A stretch of 64,000 nt of DNA from Candidatus Marispirochaeta associata (GTDB lineage: Bacteria; Spirochaetota; Spirochaetia; JC444; Marispirochaetaceae). The notes below the pieces were generated by a model that was not told the origin of the DNA, did no database searches, and worked only from the letters and a program-made list of their open reading frames with translations. The position numbers and the translations under genes were made by a program. Every line of letters begins with the position of its first letter. The first letter of the stretch is position 1. The stretch covers positions 186,001 to 250,000 of the forward strand of contig JWTM01000290.1 in assembly GCA_001749745.1 (NCBI GenBank), read 5' to 3'. Positions 42,806 through 52,600 of the stretch are shown here, piece after piece.

Positions 42806-43762
42806 ATGTTAGCCGTTGCGCTCTTTGCCTCCCTGCTTCTCGATCTGATCCTCGGCGATCCCCGTCGGCTTCCGCATCCGGTGCGCCGGATGGGGTCGAG
42901 CGCCGGATGGATGGAGAAGAACTGCCGCCGCCTCTTCGGCGATACCCGTTGGGCCGGGATCGCCGCTACGCTGTCGCTGATTATCCTCTGGATCCTGCCG
43001 GCGCTCGTCGTCGATCTGCTATTGAGGGGATTCACGCTTCTTCAGTTAGGTTACAGGATCATTATCTTTTACTACGCCGTCAGCCTCAGGGATCTGCTGC
43101 ATCATGCCGTGCAGGTCTATAAAGCCCTTAGAAGCGGGGACGAGCCCGAGGCCCGACGCTGGGTCTCCTACCTGGTGAGCCGTGATACGGAGGCCTTGGA
43201 TCGGGAGGGACTGATACTCTCGGCCGCTGAATCGGTAGCGGAGAATATCTCCGACGGAACCGTCGGGGTGCTCCTCTTCGCGCTGCTCTTAGGCCCCGCG
43301 GGAGGGGTTCTGTTTCGTCTGGTCAACACCCTGGACGCTATGTGGGGCTATAAAAACGATGCCTACCGGCGCTTCGGATGGGCTGCGGCGCGGATGGACG
43401 ATCTCCTCGGCTGGCTCCCGGCGAGGATTACAGCGGTACTTATGCTGCCCGCCGCCTGGCTGATCGGACTCTCCCCGCAGAAGGGGTATGCGATCATGCG
43501 CCGGGACGCCCGCAAGCACAGCAGTCCCAATTCCGGGTATCCTGAGGCCGTCGCCGCCGGCGTGCTGGGAATCCGCTTCGGCGGAATGCTCTCGTACCAT
43601 GGCGAGTGGGTGGCGAAGCCCTATATCGGGGATCCCCCCGAAGACGCAATCGATGAGAAGCTCCTGCTGAAGGTAGCGGCCCTCGCCCTGGTGACGACGC
43701 TGCTCGCCTTCGCCCTCGGTTTGGGAATTTGGGACGTAATGTATCGTCTCTTCTGGCGGTAG
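42806..43762 (+). CDS. cbiB: adenosylcobinamide-phosphate synthase
   Basis: A 318-residue membrane protein attaching aminopropanol (phosphate) to cobyric acid. Signatures are LLLDLILGDPRRLPHPVRRMG at the N-terminus, LVSRDTEALDREGLILSAAESVAENISDG near residue 125, NTLDAMWGYKNDAYRRFGWAAARMDDLLGWLPARI near 170, and RDARKHSSPNSGYPEAVAAG. Several hydrophobic helices are seen. An upstream TTG (42770) would add 12 residues, but it coincides with the -35 hexamer, so the ATG at 42806 is preferred. It completes aminopropanol attachment together with the CobD half of the neighbouring fusion. Confidence 0.93.
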   Translation: MLAVALFASLLLDLILGDPRRLPHPVRRMGSSAGWMEKNCRRLFGDTRWAGIAATLSLIILWILPALVVDLLLRGFTLLQLGYRIIIFYYAVSLRDLLHHAVQVYKALRSGDEPEARRWVSYLVSRDTEALDREGLILSAAESVAENISDGTVGVLLFALLLGPAGGVLFRLVNTLDAMWGYKNDAYRRFGWAAARMDDLLGWLPARITAVLMLPAAWLIGLSPQKGYAIMRRDARKHSSPNSGYPEAVAAGVLGIRFGGMLSYHGEWVAKPYIGDPPEDAIDEKLLLKVAALALVTTLLAFALGLGIWDVMYRLFWR

Positions 43763-43772
43763 AAAAGGGAAG

Positions 43773-43820
43773 TGTTCCTGATCCTGCGGATCAGAAAGTT
43801 CCGCAGGATCGCAACACTGT
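43773..43820. terminator. long inverted repeat between convergent cbiB and fabV
   Basis: AGTGTT (43773-43778) and AACACT (43815-43820) enclose a perfect 10-bp stem GATCCTGCGG/CCGCAGGATC with an 11-nt loop. There is no clear T tract on the plus side and only a short T run on the minus side. Position suggests a shared bidirectional terminator. Confidence 0.6.
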
Positions 43821-43826
43821 TGACAA

Positions 43827-44996
43827 TTAGAGGGGGGAGATATCCTTCTCGTAGTCGATGCCGGGGACGTCGAAGCCGTGAAGCCTGAGGAAGTCGGACT
43901 TGTAGCCTTCCATGTCGCCCAGTTCGGAGAGGTTGCCGCTGTCGACCTGCTGCCAGAGCTCCATCACCGCCGCCTGAACATCCTCACGCATCTCCAGGTC
44001 GTCGATTCGAATCAGGCCGTTCTCGTCGGTCTCTACCTCTTTGCCGGGTACCAGCCGTTCTGAGAAGAGGCGATGGATCTGCTCGATACATCCCTCATGT
44101 ACGCCCTTCTCCTTCATGACCTTGTAGAGGAGGGCCATATAGAGGGGAACTACGGGAATGACCGCGCTTGCCCGGGTAACCAGAGCTTTGTTGACCGAAA
44201 CGTACGCGGAACCGCTTAGTGAAGAGAGTTCCTCGCTTAATACAGATGCGCTGGCTTCCAGGTCTTCCTTCGCCTTACCGATGGTACCCTCCCGGTAAAC
44301 CGGATAGGTAATCTCAGGTCCGATGTAGGAGTAGGCGACGGTAGTGACCCCTTCGGCCAGCAGGTCGGCCTCCTTTAGGGCCTTGATCCAGAGCTTCCAG
44401 TCTTCGCCGCCCATAACCTTGACGGTCGCCGCCGCCTCTTCGGGTACAGCGGGTTCAATCGTGGCCTGACTGACCTCGCCGGTCATGGCGTTAACCGCCT
44501 TGGCGGTGTAGCTGCCCTTCAGCGGCTTGAGCACCGAACGGTACATCTCGCCGGTATCGGGATCCACCCGCACGGGGGAGGCCAGACTGTAGATGATGCA
44601 ATCTACCTTGCCGAACTCCTTCTTCAGGAGATCGATTACCTGGGATTTTACCTCGTGGGAGAAGGCGTCGCCGTTGATACTCTCGGCCTTCAATCCCTCT
44701 TTCTTGGCTCTCTCCTCGAAGGTGCGGTTGTTGTAGAAGCCGGGGGTTCCCGGACGTTTCTCGCTGCTCTCCTTCTCGAAGAAGACTCCAAGGGTGGATG
44801 CCCCGGCGCCGAAGGCGAGGGCGATCCTCGATGCGAGGCCGTAACCGGTGGATGAACCGATAACGAGTGCATTCTTCGGTCCCGGGAAGCTCCCCTTGCT
44901 TTTAACATATTCGATCTGCTTATTTACTTCCGCCGCGCATCCGGCGGGATGGGCGTTCATGCAGAGGTTATTGCGTACTTTCGGTTGTATGATCAT
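43827..44996 (-). CDS. fabV: FabV-type trans-2-enoyl-ACP/CoA reductase
   Basis: A 389-residue NADH-dependent reductase for the last step of fatty-acid elongation. FabV features are MIIQPKVRNNLCMNAHPAGC, the nucleotide loop VIGSSTGYGLASRIALAFGAGA, and the catalytic Y-x8-K in VYREGTIGKAKED near residue 235. The reading frame is open 81 codons further upstream inside fabZ, but homology and the ATGA overlap with the fabZ stop fix the start at 44996. No fabI or fabK is present, so this is probably the fab-operon enoyl reductase. A related spirochaete enzyme (Treponema denticola TER) acts on crotonyl-CoA, so butyrate-type roles are also possible. Confidence 0.94.
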   Translation of the reverse strand: MIIQPKVRNNLCMNAHPAGCAAEVNKQIEYVKSKGSFPGPKNALVIGSSTGYGLASRIALAFGAGASTLGVFFEKESSEKRPGTPGFYNNRTFEERAKKEGLKAESINGDAFSHEVKSQVIDLLKKEFGKVDCIIYSLASPVRVDPDTGEMYRSVLKPLKGSYTAKAVNAMTGEVSQATIEPAVPEEAAATVKVMGGEDWKLWIKALKEADLLAEGVTTVAYSYIGPEITYPVYREGTIGKAKEDLEASASVLSEELSSLSGSAYVSVNKALVTRASAVIPVVPLYMALLYKVMKEKGVHEGCIEQIHRLFSERLVPGKEVETDENGLIRIDDLEMREDVQAAVMELWQQVDSGNLSELGDMEGYKSDFLRLHGFDVPGIDYEKDISPL

Positions 44997-45424
44997 GTGT
45001 TCTGTCCTGAATCTCCTACGAGACAGAGCCAAGTCGCTTCCGCCGCGAGCTCGTCGCCCACGTAGCATTTTCCGCTCTGTTTGAGCATCCGCGCCGAGAT
45101 GCGGTCGTTGGTGATCTCCATCCTGACCGTGTCGTCGGGTCGGACCTGTCTGCGGAACTTGGCCTTTTCGACGGTGGCCAAAAAGAAGAGGGCATCGTCC
45201 CCCAGGCTTCCGAGCTGACGTACGCCGGCGCCTCCGCATTGGGCCATGGTTTCTACCAGGATTACCCCCGGTACGACCGGATAGTCGGGAAAGTGTCCGG
45301 GGAAGAAAAACTCCTCGGCGGTATAGGTCCGTTCGCCCACAATGCGTTCTTCCGATACCTCAATCAGCTTATCTACGAACAGGAAAGGTTTGCGGTGCGG
45401 TAAGAGCTGTTCAATTTCTTTCAT
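44993..45424 (-). CDS. fabZ: 3-hydroxyacyl-ACP dehydratase
   Basis: A 143-residue hot-dog-fold dehydratase. The catalytic His is H44 (FPGHFPDYP) and the catalytic Glu E58 (VPGVILVETMAQ). The N-terminal LLPHRKPFLFVDKL is typical of FabZ. It lies 5 bp after fabF and overlaps fabV by 4 bp, so translation of the pair is coupled. Confidence 0.95.
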   Translation of the reverse strand: MKEIEQLLPHRKPFLFVDKLIEVSEERIVGERTYTAEEFFFPGHFPDYPVVPGVILVETMAQCGGAGVRQLGSLGDDALFFLATVEKAKFRRQVRPDDTVRMEITNDRISARMLKQSGKCYVGDELAAEATWLCLVGDSGQNT

Positions 45425-45429
45425 ACATC

Positions 45430-46677
45430 TTACTCCTCGAGTTTTTTGAAGATCAGAACCCCGTTGTGACCGCCGAAACCGAGGTTATCGGACATGACGG
45501 CCTTGAGGTCGGCCTTGCGGCCTACATTCGGTACATAGTCAAGGTCGCAGGCCTCATCGGCTTGGTCAAGATTGATGGTAGGCGGAATGAAGCCGTCCCT
45601 GAGGGCCAGAATACTCAAGATGGCCTCGATCCCACCGGCCCCGCCGACCATATGGGCGGTCATCGATTTAGTAGAGGAGATGGCCAGCTTCTGCGCGTGG
45701 TCGCCGAAGGCCTTCTTGATGGCCATCGTCTCCAAGGGATCGTTGGTGGGGGTCGAGGTGCCGTGGGCATTCAGGTAATCGATCTGGGATGCCTCCATGC
45801 CGGCGTCCCGGAGGGCCCAACGCATGGCGCGCGCCGGACCTTCGCCCTCCGCATCGGGGCTGGTCAGATGATAGGCATCGCAACTCATCCCGTAGCCGGC
45901 GACCTCGCCGTAGATTGTCGCTCCCCGCTTTAAGGCATGCTCGAGCTCCTCGAAGATCAGCACCCCGGAACCCTCGCCCATCACGAAGCCGTCTCGGTCC
46001 TTATCGAAGGGCCGGCTGGCAATCTGGGGGGTATCGTTGTAGCGGGTAGAGAGAGCCGTCAGTTTGACGAAGCCGGCTATGCCGAAGGGGGTGATGGCCG
46101 CTTCCATCCCGCCGGTGACGGCCACATCGATCTGACCGTGGCGAATGGCGTTAAAAGCGGCCCCCGCGGCGTCGGTCGCGGAGGTACAGGCGGTGACCAC
46201 GCAGTAGCAGGGTCCGTAGAAGCCGTATTTTATGGCGACGTTGGCCGGTCCTTCATTACAGATCAGCTTGGGAATCGACATGGGCGGCACGCTCTTGGGG
46301 CCTTTCTCGGCGAGTAGTCGGATTCCCTCTTCGGTAACCTCGTATCCGCCGATGCCGTTCCCCATGATTACGCCGACCCGTTCCGGATCGGCGCCTCCCG
46401 CATCGAGGCCGGCGTCGGCCAGTGCCTGGGCCGCCCCGGCCACCGCGAATTGGGTGAACCGGGCGTATTTGCGGGCCTCTTTCTTCTCCATCCAGATGGA
46501 TGGATCGAAATCCTTGACCTCTCCCGCGATCTTGCAGGCGAAATCGCTGGTATCGAAATGGGTTATCGGACCAATGCCGCTCTTTCCCGACTGCACCGCA
46601 GCCCAGGTCGATTCGACATCATGACCGAGGGGATTTACGGTGCCCAAGCCGGTTATGACTACTCGTCTACGATCCAT
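45430..46677 (-). CDS. fabF: 3-oxoacyl-ACP synthase II
   Basis: A 415-residue condensing enzyme of the elongation cycle. The Cys-His-His triad is visible: Cys in VVTACTSATDAAG, His in NAHGTSTPTND and His in SMTAHMVGGAGG. The N-terminal RRVVITGLGTVNPLG is typical. GGAG lies upstream of the ATG. The 13-bp gap to fabG leaves no room for acpP. Confidence 0.96.
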   Translation of the reverse strand: MDRRRVVITGLGTVNPLGHDVESTWAAVQSGKSGIGPITHFDTSDFACKIAGEVKDFDPSIWMEKKEARKYARFTQFAVAGAAQALADAGLDAGGADPERVGVIMGNGIGGYEVTEEGIRLLAEKGPKSVPPMSIPKLICNEGPANVAIKYGFYGPCYCVVTACTSATDAAGAAFNAIRHGQIDVAVTGGMEAAITPFGIAGFVKLTALSTRYNDTPQIASRPFDKDRDGFVMGEGSGVLIFEELEHALKRGATIYGEVAGYGMSCDAYHLTSPDAEGEGPARAMRWALRDAGMEASQIDYLNAHGTSTPTNDPLETMAIKKAFGDHAQKLAISSTKSMTAHMVGGAGGIEAILSILALRDGFIPPTINLDQADEACDLDYVPNVGRKADLKAVMSDNLGFGGHNGVLIFKKLEE

Positions 46678-46690
46678 AGATGGATTCTCC

Positions 46691-47431
46691 TTACATCACC
46701 AGGCCGCCGTCGACCCGAATCACCTGACCGGTGATATAGCTCGACAGATCGGAGGCGAGGTAGAGCACGGTGTTGGCGATATCCTCGGGCACTCCCATGC
46801 GGCCCAGGGGGATGGCCTTTGCGTACTCCGCCTTCACGTCGTCGGTTAGTTTATCAGTCATCGCCGTCTCAATGAAACCGGGGGCGACCGCGTTGACCCT
46901 GACGTTCCGCTTCGAGGTCTCTTTGGCCAGACTCTTGGTAAAACCTATGAGTCCCGCCTTGGACGCGGAGTAGTTGGTCTGCCCGGCGTTGCCCATTTGG
47001 CCGACGACGGAGGCCATGTTGATGATGGTTCCGGATTTCTGCTTCATGGCCATAAAGGCCGAAACCTCCCGGGCTACCAGGAAGGAGCCGGTCAGGTTTA
47101 CCTTCAGTACCGATTCCCACTGATCCAGGGACATGCGGAATACCATCCCGTCCCGGGTGATGCCGGCGTTGTTGACCAGAATATCAAGCTTGCCGTCCTC
47201 GGTAATCGATTTGATGAGGGCTTTTACCTCATCCTCATTGGTGATGTTGGCTTTATGAAAGGTAACGCTGGCTCCCTTCTGGGCCGCGGCGTCCATCTCG
47301 GCCTTGTGAGGCCCCTCTTCGAGGTCGCAATAGTGAATGGATGCGCCTTCCGCCAGGAATTTCATGATGATCTCTTTTCCGATTCCCCGGGCTCCCCCGG
47401 TGACTAACGCTTTCTTGCCTTCGAGCAGCAT
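46691..47431 (-). CDS. fabG: 3-oxoacyl-ACP reductase
   Basis: A 246-residue short-chain dehydrogenase. NADPH-binding TGGARGIGKEI, NNAGIT, and catalytic Ser-Tyr-Lys are visible (MASVVGQMGNAGQTNYSASKAG, with YSASK). The C-terminal YITGQVIRVDGGLVM is FabG-like. AAGGAGG lies 7 nt before the ATG at 47431; the upstream TTG at 47452 falls before the ribosome site and is rejected. Confidence 0.95.
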   Translation of the reverse strand: MLLEGKKALVTGGARGIGKEIIMKFLAEGASIHYCDLEEGPHKAEMDAAAQKGASVTFHKANITNEDEVKALIKSITEDGKLDILVNNAGITRDGMVFRMSLDQWESVLKVNLTGSFLVAREVSAFMAMKQKSGTIINMASVVGQMGNAGQTNYSASKAGLIGFTKSLAKETSKRNVRVNAVAPGFIETAMTDKLTDDVKAEYAKAIPLGRMGVPEDIANTVLYLASDLSSYITGQVIRVDGGLVM

Positions 47432-47456
47432 AATCTGCCTCCTTAGATCCAATAAA

Positions 47457-48404
47457 TTATTCGAATATGGATGCCATCGATTCCACCGTTCCCGCAGGGA
47501 AACAGGGTATCGAATGGCCCGATTTCTTCCACAACCCGCTTAAGACCTTACCCGGTCCCGCTTCGATGCAAACTTCCGCTCCCGCGGCAACCACCGCCGC
47601 TTCCTCGTCGGTCCAACGTACCGGGGAGGTTACCTGTTCGATCGAAAGCTCCTTAGCTTTCGGCGCGCTTTCAACCTTGCCGCCGGTGACATTGGAGAGC
47701 AGCACTATTTTAGGCTCTCGGTAATCGCAGCGTCCGACGACCTCGGCAAATGCCTCTTTTGCCTCGGCGAGCAGCGGGGTATGAAATGGTCCCGTTACCT
47801 TGAGAGGGATCCACCGCTTTGCGCCCCGGTCGCTAAAGAACTCCTTGCCCTTGGCCAACGCATCCTTCGTCCCGGCGACCACCGTCTGGTCGGGACTGTT
47901 GAAATTGGCGGCGTAGAGTTCGAGTTCGGATTCGGCGCACAGGGACTCGACCGTCTCCGGCGAGAGTCCCATGACCGCGGCCATCCCGGGTCCTTCACCG
48001 GCCTCGTTGTAAAGCTTAGCAGCAACGTCGGCCATTATTAAACCCCGCTCCTTGACCAGCGGAAAGACCTGTTCCGGGCTCAGCACTCCCGCCGCTACCA
48101 GGGCGGAAAACTCACCCAGACTGAAACCGGCCACTACGGAGGGGGCGACCCCTCGCTCGTCCAGCACCGCCAGGACCGCCAGATTTACGGCGGTAATCGC
48201 GACTTGAGTATTCTCAGTGCGCTTGAGTTCCTCCTCGTCGGCCTCGAAGAGCAGCGCCTCGAGATCGATGCCGGCGGCCCGACTGCCTAGTGCGAAGAGT
48301 TCCTTGACTGTATCGCTTGTTTCCCATAAATCCCTTCCCATTCCCGGGTACTGCGCCCCTTGTCCGGGGAAGAGAAGACAGGTTCGACCGATATGCTTTT
48401 TCAT
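47457..48404 (-). CDS. fabD: malonyl-CoA:ACP transacylase
   Basis: A 315-residue acyltransferase loading malonyl onto ACP. FPGQGAQYPGMGRDL, nucleophile Ser in GFSLGEFSALVAAGVL, the active-site His in VTGPFHTPLL and the conserved Gln of the first motif are present. The ATG at 48404 (MKKHIGRT) is preferred to the TTG 12 codons upstream. It stands between fabH (51-bp gap) and fabG. Confidence 0.94.
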   Translation of the reverse strand: MKKHIGRTCLLFPGQGAQYPGMGRDLWETSDTVKELFALGSRAAGIDLEALLFEADEEELKRTENTQVAITAVNLAVLAVLDERGVAPSVVAGFSLGEFSALVAAGVLSPEQVFPLVKERGLIMADVAAKLYNEAGEGPGMAAVMGLSPETVESLCAESELELYAANFNSPDQTVVAGTKDALAKGKEFFSDRGAKRWIPLKVTGPFHTPLLAEAKEAFAEVVGRCDYREPKIVLLSNVTGGKVESAPKAKELSIEQVTSPVRWTDEEAAVVAAGAEVCIEAGPGKVLSGLWKKSGHSIPCFPAGTVESMASIFE

Positions 48405-48455
48405 TCCTGGGACCTTAGCATGACGATTTTTGTCGGTCAAGAGCCGAGAAAATCG

Positions 48456-49430
48456 CTATATACGCAGGATTTGTCCGCCGCTGGTAAGTCCGGCGCCAAA
48501 ACCGAGGGTCATTATCACATCCCCGGATTCCAGTTTGCCGTCCCGCCACAGATCGTTCAAGGCGATCGGGATGGAAGCGGCCGATGTATTGGCGTACTCC
48601 TCGATGTTGAGATAGAACTTCTCCTCCGGAATGCCTGCTCTCTTGGCCGCCGCCAGGATAATCCTGATGTTCGCCTGGTGGGGAACGATATACTTGACCT
48701 GATCGATAGAGAGGCCGGCATCGTCCAATAGGCCGCGGATCAGATCGGTATTGGCCTGGACGGCAAAGTTGTATACCCGACGTCCGTCCATCTCGATGCA
48801 GCGTTCCGCGTAGGAGGTATTCTCGTCGATGGGCTGTTTGATTCCACCGGCCCGCAGTATCAGAGCCTCCTCGCCGGATCCGTCGGAGAGTAGTCTGCTG
48901 GCCAGAAATCCGTGATCCTCGCCGCAGGCCTCTACAATCACGGCCCCCGCTCCATCGCCGAAGAGGACGCAGGTAGAACGGTCCTGCCAGTTGACGATGG
49001 CGGATAATTTCTCGGCCCCGATTACCATGACCTTCTTTGCGGTCCCTGCGGCGATAAAGCCCCGGGCGCACTCCATGGCGTAGACAAAACCGGTACAGGC
49101 CGCAGCCAGATCGAAAGCCCCGCAGCGGGCGCCGATCCGATGTTGGACCAGGCTGGCAGTAGCGGGGAAGGCTACATAATCGCTCGTACTGGTGGAGAGG
49201 ATGATTAAATCCAGCTCCTCGGGGGCTAATCCGCCGTTCTTTAAGGCCGCTAAGGCTGCTTCTACCGCCAGGTCCGCGGTGGTTTTATCGTCGGCGGCGA
49301 TATGACGGGCGCCGATTCCCGTATGGCTTCGGATCCATTCGTCCGAGGTGTCGATTGTCTTGGCGAGATCGTCGTTGGTGACGCGCTTGGGCGGCAGATA
49401 GGCTCCCACTGCGCGAATGCTTGCATTCAT
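48456..49430 (-). CDS. fabH: 3-oxoacyl-ACP synthase III
   Basis: A 324-residue initiating condensing enzyme. Cys-His-Asn triad: Cys in DLAAACTGFVYAM, His in IVPHQANIRI, Asn in EYANTSAASIPIAL. The start is set by GGAGG 5 nt before the ATG. It is the first gene of fabH-D-G-F-Z-V. The operon lacks acpP, plsX and acc subunit genes. Upstream, in the divergent region, lies a palindrome that also occurs in front of the giant carboxylase gene. Confidence 0.95.
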   Translation of the reverse strand: MNASIRAVGAYLPPKRVTNDDLAKTIDTSDEWIRSHTGIGARHIAADDKTTADLAVEAALAALKNGGLAPEELDLIILSTSTSDYVAFPATASLVQHRIGARCGAFDLAAACTGFVYAMECARGFIAAGTAKKVMVIGAEKLSAIVNWQDRSTCVLFGDGAGAVIVEACGEDHGFLASRLLSDGSGEEALILRAGGIKQPIDENTSYAERCIEMDGRRVYNFAVQANTDLIRGLLDDAGLSIDQVKYIVPHQANIRIILAAAKRAGIPEEKFYLNIEEYANTSAASIPIALNDLWRDGKLESGDVIMTLGFGAGLTSGGQILRI

Positions 49431-49476
49431 TACGCCTCCAGATTCTCTTGTTTAATCAAAGTCGCCCCTGAAGGTC

Positions 49477-49497
49477 AAGTCGGTCGCCGGCCGATAG
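49477..49497. promoter_or_regulatory. palindromic operator candidate, fabH side
   Basis: A 21-bp element matching 16 of 21 positions of the perfect palindrome at 49621-49641: left arm AAGTCGGTC, centre GCC, right arm GGCCGATAG. It lies 47 bp upstream of the fabH start, within the likely fab promoter region. Confidence 0.5.
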
Positions 49498-49574
49498 CCT
49501 GAATAAAAAGGTAAATAGATCCAAAAGGTGAGAAAAAGTTAAGAATTTCGTTTTAAACTTCCCCTTGCCGACCC

Positions 49575-49603
49575 TCGACGTGGAACAGTAGAATGTATAT
49601 ACT
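49575..49603 (+). promoter_or_regulatory. predicted promoter of the giant carboxylase gene
   Basis: TCGACG (49575-49580), a 17-nt spacer and TATACT (49598-49603). The palindrome at 49621-49641 would lie about 10 nt after the transcription start, a position suited to repression. Confidence 0.5.
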
Positions 49604-49620
49604 CGCAGGAACTTTTTGAA

Positions 49621-49641
49621 TTATCGGCCGCCGGCCGATAA
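49621..49641. promoter_or_regulatory. perfect palindromic operator candidate, carboxylase side
   Basis: Arms TTATCGGCC and GGCCGATAA are exact inverted complements around a 3-nt centre GCC. The element stands between the predicted promoter and the ribosome site of the carboxylase gene. A close copy stands 144 bp away on the fabH side. The regulator is unknown. Confidence 0.6.
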
Positions 49642-49668
49642 GCGTTCTTGCAAGAGGAGGCGACCCAA

Positions 49669-52600
49669 ATGGCAGCCCGAACTGCATTACCTAAACTGCA
49701 TGCACATTCAGTTATTGGAATCGTAAATAGAGGCGAAGCCGCCCTGCGTTTTATTCGCGGCGTGGCGGAGTATAACGCCCGCTTCGGCACTTCCCTCAAA
49801 ACCGCGGCAATCTATACAGCTAAGGAGGAGCACGCACCCTTCGTAAAGCTGGCCGACCGAAGAATATCCTTCGAAGAGCTTTCGGGATTTCCCGGAACGG
49901 CCTCTTCGCCATACCTGGATCACGAATTGATCCTCGAAGCCTTGGAGACAGCCGGCTGCGACGCCCTGTGGGTCGGATGGGGCTTCGTCTCCGAGGACGC
50001 GCCCTTCGCCGAAAAGGCCGAGGCTAAGGGGCTGGTCTTTCTGGGGCCTTCCAGCGGCGCCATGGCGCTCTTGGGAGATAAAATCGCCGCTAAGGATCTG
50101 GCAGAATCATCGGATGTTCCCATCCTCCCCTGGAGCAAAGGGGCGGTAGAGAATTTGAAGGATGCCGAGAAAATATCGGACGAGATCGGTTACCCGGTTA
50201 TCGTCAAGGCCTCTAACGCCGGCGGCGGTCGGGGAATCCGGTTTGTGCTGACTCCCGATGAGCTTGCCGCCCAGTATCAGTCCGCCGTGGACGAGACGCT
50301 GCGAATTACCGGCACCCGGACCGTCTTTATTGAGCATCTGGTGCGCCGAGGGCGGCATCTCGAGGTACAGGTGCTGGCCGATAGGCACGGCAACGTCAAT
50401 ACCTTCGGTGTTCGGGACTGCTCCCTGCAGCGACGGAATCAGAAGATCATCGAAGAGACTCCTCCTCCCGGATTGAAGGATGAGCAGATTGCCGAGATGG
50501 AAGCGGCCGCGGCCAGACTTATAAAGGCCGCCGAGTATACCGGCGCCGGAACGGTAGAGTATCTCTACGACCTCGATTCGGGGCGTTTCTATTTTATGGA
50601 GGTCAACACCCGGCTTCAGGTCGAGCATCCCATCACGGAGGAGCTCTTCGGCATCGACCTGGTGACGGGGCAGATCGAGGTCGCCTTCGATCGGGAGGTC
50701 GACCTCTCATCGGCCAGCGCCCGGGGACACGTTATGGAGGCCCGCTTGAACGCCGAGGATCCGGATAACGAGTTCTCCCCCGCACCGGGACTGGTTGAAC
50801 TCTTTCGGCCGCCGGCGGGTCCGGGTATCCGGGTCGATTCGGGGATCGAGGCGGGGGCTGAGATTCCGCCCGAATTCGATTCCATGGTGGCCAAGATCAT
50901 CGCCCGGGGCCGTGACCGCAAGGAGGCCAGTTCCCGCCTGAAGCGAGCCCTCGACGAGTGTACCATCCGTATCGAAAACGGCACTACCAATCGCTCCTTC
51001 CTCCGTAATCTTCTGGATGAGGAACCGGTAGCGACCGGGGCGGTATCGACCGCGTATGTCGGAGAGTTAATAAAGAGCGGCATGCGCCGTTCCCCTGAGG
51101 CGCTGCTGCGGGCGGCCTTGATGGCCGGAGCGGTGACGATTGCAAGAGAGCGTTACGAGGAGGGGCGGCTCAACTTCCTCAACGAGCTGGCCAGCATCGG
51201 TAAACCGCGCAGTCTTCCATTGGGCCGCGGGCAGGAGTTTGTCCTCTCGGTAAAGGGCGCAGCCTACCAGATCGCCGTCTTTCATGTGGGCGGCAAGCGC
51301 TACCACCTCGGTATCGACGGCGTTTTTCAACACTGCAGCTACGACTGCAGCGGCGACGAGGGTATTCTCGAGTATCAGAACCAGCGCTATCGCTTTCTCC
51401 TCGTCCCCAGGGGCGACTCCCTGCAGTGCGAGGTAAACGGTCTTCCCTTTCTGCTCGAGCAGGAGTCCCAGGGCTTCGTAAAATCCCCGTCTCCGGCTAT
51501 CGTACTCTCGATTCCCGTAAAAGAGGGGGACGAGGTACGCAAGGGGGATGTGTTACTGGTCCTGGAAGCCATGAAGATGGAGATGCTGATCGAGGCGCCG
51601 GCCGATGGACGGGTAGCGGAGCTCCTGGTCGGTCCGGGAGCCCAGGTAGCCGCAGGGGGCGCACTGCTCCGACTCGAGGAGAGCGGCGACCAGCCGGCTG
51701 AAGAGCTGGAGGAACCGGAGAAGGTAAGCTTCGTTCCGGAAGAGGAGGGCAGCCAGGCATCCAGGGCCCAACAGGAACGGGTGCTGCATGAACTGCGGGC
51801 CCTATTCCTCGGCTTCGATACCGGCGACTCGCCACAGGATCTGGTGGAACGCTTGAAAGCTCTGGTTGCTTCCCAGAAGATGCCGGAACCCTTCCTGGCC
51901 GACTTGTGTCGGGAATCTCTGGAGAATCTCTGCGCGGTGGAGACCCTCTTCTCCGACGCGGAGATCGAGAACGAGGAGGGAGGACGTCCCCATACCTTCA
52001 CCGAGCTTTTGGCCCATTACGCCCTGCGGCGCCGTGACCGCGAGAAGGGACTACCGCAGCTCTTCATCGATTCCATCGAGCGGGCCCTCGGCGCCTATCG
52101 CCGGGCGGGAATCAACGACGGTACCGACCAGCTCCTCTATAATCTCTACCGCTCCCATGCGGGACGCAACGCCAAGGCTCAGGTTATGCGGGAACTTTTG
52201 CAGTATCTGGAGGAGACCGGCGGCTCTGAGAGTCTCGACGGCACCTTCTCCAATCTGGTGAACGAGACGGTACGACTGATTCAGAAATGGGATCCCAAAC
52301 TGGCCGATGCGGCCCTCCACGCCCGCTATCAGCTGATCGATACCCGACAGCTCAATCAGTTACGGGATCGCCAGCGTCGGTCGGTGGAAGCCCTGGTCTC
52401 CGCTATGCAGGCCGGAAAAATCGCCCGGGAGGACGACCGTATCGCCAGTTTCCTCGATGCGCCTCCCTCGGTCCTGCTCGACCTGATGGGCTACCATCGG
52501 CAGAAGGGCAAAGACTCCGGCGCGAGCCTGGCCGAACTGGTCGCCTCCTACCTGAACCGGGATCGAGAGCTGACTGGGGTAGAGAATATCAGCGGAGCGG

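Noticed and set aside
44997..45239. 81-codon N-terminal extension of FabV
   Set aside because: It lies in another frame over fabZ, is Arg-rich and low in complexity, and FabV homology begins at MIIQPK.
46678..46690. Missing or hidden acpP between fabG and fabF
   Set aside because: Only 13 bp separate the genes; no short frame with the DSL motif was seen elsewhere in the operon.
49634..49641. GCCGATAA as a sigma-28 (flagellar) -10 element
   Set aside because: The sequence 11 bp upstream is not TAAAGTTT-like, and GCCGATAA is simply one arm of the perfect palindrome.
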